From Hermatobates lingyangjiaoensis (lineage: Eukaryota; Arthropoda; Insecta; Hemiptera; Hermatobatidae): DNA of 64,000 nt. The stretch covers positions 630,001 through 694,000 of the forward strand of contig JAPFBL010000170.1 of the NCBI GenBank assembly GCA_026182355.1, read 5' to 3'. Every line of letters begins with the position of its first letter. The stretch's first letter is position 1. This document shows positions 57,857 to 64,000 of this stretch, in pieces. The position numbers and the translations under genes were made by a program. The notes under the pieces are model-generated. The model ran no database searches. It was not told the DNA's origin and saw nothing but the letters and a program-made list of their open reading frames with translations.

Positions 57857-57980
57857 TATATGAACAACATTGACACAAAGAACACACAGAAATAAAACAG
57901 AAACTCACTGCTATATTTCGATGTCCTCGTCATCAGAAAGATAGAAACGAGTCGCTCCGCAGACAGACAACGACTTATAT
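57857..57980 (-). mobile_element. FB-B element, single arm
   Basis: AGAACACACAGAAATAAAAC, ATATTTCGATGTCCTCG, TCATCAG, GAAACGAGTCGCTCCGC, then (TA)n. Confidence 0.8.
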
Positions 57981-57983
57981 ATA

Positions 57984-58300
57984 TATATATACAAAATTAA
58001 AGTTTATCAGGACTCCGTCAGTTTTTCAGGTTCAAATTAAAATTTCGTTGCCAACGTTTCGGTTATTATTTAAAACCATTTTCATATGCGCAAGTAAAAC
58101 ATTTTGAAACAGAAAAACTAAGTATTACATTAAAGATTCAAAACTTTTATACTTCTTCCTATAAAAAAGGTTTGAAATAAAAACCGAAACATTGGCAGTT
58201 GAGAGTATAATTTGAACCTGAAGAACTCACCGAGTCCTAAATAAACTTTAATTTTGTTTCTATTTCACGGTCGATACTTTTATCAATATATATATATATA
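57984..58300. mobile_element. FB-C foldback, intermediate length
   Basis: The arms share GCCAACGTTTCGG / CCGAAACATTGGC and CAGGTTCAAATTAAA / AATTTGAACCTGAAG; the tail CACGGTCGATACTTTTATC is followed by (TA)n. Confidence 0.85.
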
Positions 58301-58354
58301 ATTAAAGTTACAGCTAGAGAACACAAGAAAAAGGACGAACAAATATATATAATA

Positions 58355-58384
<30 letters not shown>

Positions 58385-58394
<10 letters not shown>

Positions 58395-58615
58395 CATTAA
58401 CATAAAGAACACACAGAAAACAAACAGAGACTCACTACTATATTTCGATGGCCTCGTCATCAGGAGGATAGAAACGAGTCGTTGTCTGGCTGCGGAGCGA
58501 CTCGTTTCTATCCTCCTGATGACGAGGCCATCGAAATATAGTAGTGAGTTTCTCTTTCTTTTATGAGTGTTCTTTATGTTAATGTAGTTTATTTAGTTCA
58601 TAGAATCGTTTCATT
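58385..58615. mobile_element. FB-B palindrome
   Basis: ACTCACTACTATATTTCGAT and GGCCTCGTCATCAGGAGG are mirrored on the right around 58482 (TCGTTGTCTGGCTGCGGAGCG centre region). Same type as the palindromes inside the arms of the giant foldback. Confidence 0.88.
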
Positions 58616-58634
58616 TAATTGGTATATGTATATA

Positions 58635-58935
58635 TATACACGAGTTTAAAATTCAAGAGTAACACACAGGATAAGAAAACACACTAACAGATTCAAATTT
58701 TCGGGTAACCGTCTTCAGGAGAAAAGAGAAAGGGAGACCAAGTACGTTGTAGAAGCAACGGCAATTAACCCGTTACTTGCAAGTTACTTGCCGCTGTGTC
58801 CACAACGTGCTTGGTCTCCCTTCTCTTTTCTCCTGAAGACAGATTAACGAAAATTTAAGTCTGTAAGTGTGTTTCCTTACCCTGTGTGTTACTCATCTTG
58901 AATTTTGAACTCGTGTTGTGCCCAGTTTGGATCGT
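58635..58935. mobile_element. FB-E foldback, second copy
   Basis: The left arm (minus) has core CTGAAGA, C, GG..CC, GAAAA at about 58694-58718. The right arm is degenerate (CTGAAGA, C, AGATTAA, CGAAAA at about 58841-58855). GAGACCAAG-ACGT is mirrored. Confidence 0.8.
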
Positions 58936-59114
58936 GTTTCGTTTATATATATATAACTCTTATTTAGATTATCTCCTGAGAGCAGAAAATGTTTGTAAGA
59001 TCGATCGTTCAGTCAGAAGATTGTGAATCCAGAGACTGTGGTTCATGTTATGAAAATAATTCTTAAAGAAGATCTGTTATCTTTCTATAATAATACATAT
59101 TTATACATATATTA

Positions 59115-59195
59115 TATTTGTAAATTTTGGTAGCAGTCCTTTCTGTAAGCAAATAGTATTAAAAATATAGCCATAATTCCTAGAAACTTGGAATA
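59115..59195 (+). mobile_element. FB-F fragment
   Basis: TTGTAAATTTTGGTAGCAGT and a diverged continuation matching the first 70 bp of the 57725 copy. Confidence 0.7.
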
Positions 59196-59240
59196 GCGAA
59201 AATATTATTTAGGAAAACAGAGAACCATAACAAGAAGCAA

Positions 59241-59555
59241 TTTTGGCTAGCTCAGTGGTTACGTGCTCACCTCTGAACTGATAGGACCGGGGTTCGATCC
59301 TCACCTGGTCCTTGATTTATTCACGCGGGAGGTGAATAAATCTGAGCGCATCCCTCGGAGAAGGACGTTAAACCGTCGGTCCCGAGCCTGTACGATGTCA
59401 GGTACTCGTTAAAGATCCCTACTCTAAATATATTTGAGTTAGGCAAAATTTAGTACTCCCACTGTAGAATCAATCTTCATTGTGTGGTATCAAAAAAGGG
59501 CCAATGCCCGGCCTACGTGTGTTTCCTTATGGAACTGTCACTGCAACCTAACCTA
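59241..59555 (+). mobile_element. SINE, plus-strand copy
   Basis: A box TAGCTCAGTGGTTA (59248-59261), B box GGTTCGATCC (59291-59300), GGACGTTAAACCG, then the AACCTAACCTA end. Very close to the 10717 copy. Confidence 0.88.
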
Positions 59556-61285
59556 CATGGTTACCCTCACAGCTGGAGGTCTCGGAGCCATTTTCTTTTT
59601 AAACGCCTACGCTGGTTTGTTCGAGAGTTTTATGAAGCTAAACTTGAATAATAAACATATATAAATATTTAGTATTCTAATAGTATATATTGCTTCAATT
59701 ATTTGACGAAAGTATACAGAAATATCGAATTACTTTAGAATGTAATGGTGTTTAGACAAAAAAAATCTTTACAAGGAAGCGTCTGGTAAATTGGGGGGTT
59801 CAAATTAGCCAAAACCTTGTGTTCACTTTCCGTGAAACAATGATCTGATTATTCATTGATAGAAGCTAGGTAGTTTCCTGAAGAGATCAGGTGAGGTTAG
59901 TGAACCTAGGTCCTTGATCCTTGATGATTGCGTGTCTTGTCTATTTGATGTCACTTCCTTGAATATAAAGTATTTACTGTAAAAAAAATCAATTGCATTT
60001 ATTATTCACTTTACAATCTGTGTTAGTCTACAATTTTTAGTTTACAAAAAATTACAATTTTTTTTTAGTCTTTGGCAATGAAATTTACACTGTATTTAAT
60101 GTTTCAATTCATTACAAGTATGAGGTTTAAGAATTTAAAAAATAAAAATATTTGTAAAAAGTTTTCTGTTAGATGGCAAAAAGTAAGTCAGATTGTCTTA
60201 TATTTTATTCATATTGATTTCCTTGACCATCCTTAGCACTTCCTGCTTTGACTGTGACACATTTAACGATAAAACAACTGTACCAAATGAAATCCTATTC
60301 AATTCTAAGCCAATTATTATTTAAACAAAAAAGAATTTTTTTTTTGTAATGCATAACTATTTATTTAAAATGTTTTATTCTTTTAGCAAATATAATATAA
60401 TTTATTGCGTTAAAACAGAATTTATAGATATTTATGAGGTCAAAATCCAAGAAGAATAACACACAGAGTAAACAGACTTGCAAACTCAATGTCCATAAAA
60501 CATTCCATTATGACATTTATCATGTTGGTTGCTTTCGTAAAATATTTCGGTGTAAAAAGTTTGATACACCACTCTGATGAAGTGTCGTGATACAAGGTTG
60601 CTGACTTTGATAATTTTCTTTTTTACTTCAGCTGTTTAAGTGCCCATTATGAAAAAGTGACAATTGTAAGAGAACATGTACTCACAGATAAATTACATAT
60701 TCCAATATAATATTTATAATTTACATTCTTTAAATTTAAAGTGTTTTATAATGGCACTCTTCTGCCAAAGTTTTCGAAGAAAATTTTAAACAGTAAAAGA
60801 TTCACAAGTTCAAATTGAACGAGGAAACTTTAAAGTAATATTTGCTGAAGTTTTTCTATTATTTAGAATTTAGACAAAGTTAAACAGTGTAGGTGAGGAG
60901 AGCGAAAAGGATAGAAGCTTGATAGATTAAAGTGACAGTGGAGTAACCAGTAGGAAGGTTACTACCATACCTTCCTTTCATTTAACTAATGAAGTTTACT
61001 TAATACCTCATCATTGATGTTGGAGTGTTTCTCAAAAATGTTTACATCGGTGCGCGTTTGTGAATTAATAGCAACTTTGAAAAACAATTTGATTTGAATA
61101 TAGAAAAAAATACATTTTAATATAACAAATAAATAAATAAAAACATTTTATCTCAAGAAGGGGCGAAAAGTAACTTTTTACATCTAGTTTTCAGGTAATA
61201 ATGTAAGAAATTGAATCCCCGTGTTTAAAAACGGAGCAATAATGATAAAAGGCGGGAGAATGATGAAAAAAACAGGGATATAATA
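59556..61285. other. AT-rich gap with a small unexplained frame and a degenerate core
   Basis: The frame at 59560-59662 (MVTLTAGGLGAIFFLNAYAG start) looks hydrophobic and is GC-richer than its surroundings, but matches nothing I can name. A degenerate core at 60578-60600 reads CTGATGA, A, GTGTC/GATAC, AAGG. Nothing else seen. Confidence 0.3.
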
Positions 61286-61372
61286 CAGGTTGTCCAACCT
61301 AATTATTTTATTAATATCGATTTTTAAATATGAAGGGAAATGAGATCGGGAAGAGTTAGGTTGGCAAGCCTG
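61286..61372. mobile_element. 87-bp mini TIR element
   Basis: Ends CAGGTTGTCCAACCTAA and the complement of CAGGCTTGCCAACCTAA. hAT-like termini; no clear duplication. Confidence 0.6.
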
Positions 61373-62630
61373 ATTTTTATAATTGCAACTGTATTACTGA
61401 TTATTCTACTCTGTTTTGTTTACATGCTTTTATTTATCTTTCCTAAACTTTCATTTTGGATTATCAAGACTTATTAGCTGTTTTTATATTAATTAATACT
61501 TAATAAATAATAATTATTATTATTATTATAGAGCGCTTTATGGAGATAAAAATATTTTATCCGCCTAGAGAATAATGAGCTGTTATTCCCTCGCGTAGTT
61601 ATTTCCTTAGACTTCGCTTCGTGAGTTAACCATTATTAATCCTACGGTATTTATTAGCCTTAATTGCTTCGTCATTGCCTCAGTAATCAATTAAAATTAC
61701 TCGGGAAATAATAGATATCATTATTCCCAAGGTGCATAAATATCTATTAAAAACAAAAAATAATAAAAATGAATAAAAAAATACCCAAACAAAATAGTTT
61801 AAAAAGACTAAATAAATAATAAGAATTATCCAACATTCAGGTTAAGCCCAAGAACAGATCAACCTACCATGGGTAACAAAGAACTAACTCCTTGGAGGAA
61901 ACTATCACTTTGAAAGTTTTTTAAGCTAAATTGACCATAAAATTTAAATTTATTGCTAAGTTTTTTTTTTTAGCTTGATAACCAAAGCTATAATATATAA
62001 TTTCTGTTATGAATTCTTTTTTCTTGAGGCAATGAATTCATTTATCAGAAATAAAAGGGTTATAGTTTAATATTTTTTGATATTAATACATATTAATATC
62101 AATTAATATATGTAATCAATTAATATATGTATTAATTAATACATATATGTAACATATATCACCTAATAAAAGTACAGTTTTAATCTATTTCAATGTTTTA
62201 TCTTGGTACATTCAAATGGCATGAAATTAAGCCGTTAAATTAAGTAAATTAAGTACATTAATTTATAAATTAAGCCGCAAATCTAAATAAGATACAGTGT
62301 TTACACATTTACAATATGTAGGAGCCTTTGACTTTAACCCGAGATGGTTAGTTATCAAATTAAGTGAAGTTTAGTAGCTAACTTCAATTCAGTTCATTAT
62401 TAATCGTTTATTAATAACGATTAATGATATTAGGGTAACTTCTAACTTACTACATAAACACTTATTGAAATATTCTACTACTTTATTACTAAAATATTAT
62501 GTTTCTGTTAACTAGACTTTGATATGGTATGGTGTGAAATAAATAACATTCTCTGTTATGGTTATAGTAATAATATAGTACGAAATGAATTGTAGCTTTG
62601 TAACTTTTTGCAAAGCTGTTATAGCTTATA
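61373..62630. other. AT-rich non-coding region
   Basis: (ATT)n at 61510-61530, then an unclassified GC-richer block at 61535-61740 (TTCCCTCGCGTAGTTATTTC) that looks repeat-like. 62090-62150 is a cluster of TTAATATA-type inverted repeats. No gene seen. Confidence 0.4.
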
Positions 62631-63189
62631 CTGTCTTTTTCTGAAAAAAGACATCCTCCGAAAATAATTCCTAGCGTGATTTTCGGGAGTTTTGGACTAT
62701 AAGCTCTGCCCTGAAAATAGGTTCTAGTTAAGCTAATGTTAAAAATATAATTCGTTAAAAAAATTGCTGTTGAATGTAGTAGGTATCTTTTGCTGTCGTA
62801 ATATTTCAGAGAATTCTTTGGAAAAAAATATTCCAAGAAATTCCTTGTTTACCTTTAAAGTTTGTTTTAAGGAGGCTACTTAGACAAGAAGTATTAATTT
62901 TACCTCAGCTATATTGCAAGGTATGAGAGAATCAGACTAATGATTCTACAGGAAATAGATTTGAAGGAAAATCAGGACAGAATTCAAATTTTGATAATTT
63001 ATGACGTTGCTTTAGAAGATCACATGACTGTAATCGAATAAATTTGAATTTCTGTATAAAAATAAATATTAAACAAAAATATGTAAATCTACTTAATGTA
63101 CTTGAAGCCCTCCCCCGAAAATAAGCCTTAGTATGGACTCTGACATTAAAATAAAGTAAAACAGTGTCTTATTTTCGGAAAAATACGGT
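62631..63189 (-). mobile_element. TIR element, copy 3
   Basis: Ends ACTGTCTTTTTCTGAAAAAA and the complement of ACCGTATTTTTCCGAAAATA. The minus strand carries the same interior as copies 1 and 2 (GAATTTCTGTATAAAAATAA, CTACTTAATGTACTTG). The 115-codon minus ORF over 62489-62836 crosses its boundary and is not credible. Confidence 0.8.
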
Positions 63190-63289
63190 AAGAATAAATG
63201 CATAAATATATGTACTATTTTGTTATCTACTTCTCAGTATAATGAATGTTCATGATGAATTAATTTTGTTTTTTATGTTTTCTAGTTTG

Positions 63290-63550
63290 TTTCAAGCTTT
63301 CCAATCATTCTGGGTTTTTTTCTTTTCATGTAGAAGAGTTTTCATCATGCTGGTTGTTTCTTGACCATTCTATATTCATAGGTTTTGAGATTTTTTGAGG
63401 GTTTTTTTCTGGATATTAAAAAAACTCTTCTTCGCCAACGTTTCGACATATATTTATGTCCTCCTCAGAGCTAAAATATTAATACATTGAGCACAATTAT
63501 TACGTACATGAATATTGTTATTACCACTGAGGTCAGTATGATTAATATTA
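63290..63550 (-). mobile_element. FB-H element with intact hammerhead-like core
   Basis: The minus-strand core at 63440-63468 reads CTGAGGA, G, GACAT/ATGTC with loop AAATAT, GAAACGTTGGC. It is the best-preserved version of the 749-780 core. Confidence 0.75.
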
Positions 63551-63732
63551 GAAATAGAAAAAACCGTCATACCTCGTAAGCTGATATCGGAGACGTTGGA
63601 GCGCTTTCGGAACTTGTCCATCTTCGTTCGCAACTGAATTCGCGAGTTGCAAACGAAGATGAACAAGATCTGAAAGCGCTCCAACGCTCTGATATCAGCT
63701 TACGAGGGAGGTATGACGGTTTTTTCTATTTC
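63551..63732. repeat. Palindrome, arms about 85 bp
   Basis: GAAATAGAAAAAACCGTCAT at the left is mirrored at the right end. The arms share CTCGTAAGCTGATATC and GAGCGCTTTC; the centre is near 63640 (GAATTCGCGAGTT). Confidence 0.9.
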
Positions 63733-64000
63733 TACAATTATTACGACTACATTAGGTCTATTGTTCGGTAATATGTAACAAAAAAGGTAAACTGTAGATT
63801 TTCGTATTTCAGTCTGGTTTTGTATTACATTGATAAAACTCCAGAGATTTAAATTTGCTTAAATAAATAATTAAACAAATTTAAATCTCTGGAGGTTCTC
63901 ATCAATGTAATACAAAACCAGACTGAAATACGAAAATCTACAGTTTACCTTTTTGTTACATATTAGCGAACAATAGACCTAATGTAGTCGTAATAATTGT
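63733..64000. repeat. Palindrome reaching the window end
   Basis: ACAATTATTACGACTACATT at 63734 is mirrored at 63981-64000. The arms of about 120 bp share GTAAACTGTAGATTTTCG and CCAGACTGAAATACG; the centre is near 63867. It may continue beyond the window. Confidence 0.92.

Noticed and set aside
62489..62836. 115-codon minus-strand ORF as a gene
   Set aside because: It crosses the end of a TIR element, has AT-driven composition and no recognisable domain.

Overview
This is an AT-rich animal nuclear window, most likely from an arthropod with a large, repeat-filled genome. It has GT-AG introns and small exons, tRNA-derived SINEs with CCTAA-like tails, long (TA)n tracts and very many palindromic (foldback) repeats. 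There is no prokaryotic gene organisation, no rRNA gene, no free-standing tRNA gene and no CRISPR array. Nearly all long ORFs are chance frames.

Host genes. (1) A complete seven-exon DNA polymerase beta gene lies at 6359-13197 (+), 332 codons plus stop, with lyase and catalytic residues intact and transposons in its two large introns. (2) A run of spectrin-repeat exons (nesprin/Msp300-like giant protein) lies at 14875-27915 (+). Most are open with good splice sites, but one exon has a frameshift, one has two in-frame TGA codons, one has a single TGA, one has a shifted 5' part and one lacks a donor. (3) Three further spectrin-repeat exons lie at 40142-41080 on the MINUS strand. The two sets point at each other across a 9-kb palindromic repeat, which suggests an inversion, a duplication or two genes.

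Layout. 1-6300: repeats (a 52-bp tandem array, non-LTR and copia remnants, foldbacks). 6.3-13.2 kb: POLB. 13.2-28 kb: nesprin-like exons, interrupted at 19.7-21.8 kb by a pogo/Tigger-like element carrying a 193-bp tandem array. 28.6-37.5 kb: giant foldback (arms of about 2 kb; core of about 14 copies of a ~315-bp repeat). 37.5-39.2 kb: (TA)n-anchored foldbacks. 40.1-41.9 kb: minus-strand exons and a 78-bp satellite. 42-45 kb: mostly unique AT-rich DNA. 45-64 kb: SINEs, two hAT elements, three copies of a TIR element, a Helitron 3' end with helicase remnant and more foldbacks. No host gene is recognised after 41.1 kb.

The most notable signal is a motif shared by many otherwise unrelated foldback families: CTGANGA, one extra base, a short hairpin, then GAAA. 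It is arranged like the core of a hammerhead ribozyme with a one-base insertion. Hammerhead motifs are known from Penelope-like retroelements, but no Penelope coding region is visible here. Family labels FB-A to FB-I are my own working names. All similarity statements come from reading the sequence and memory of protein families; no search was run.
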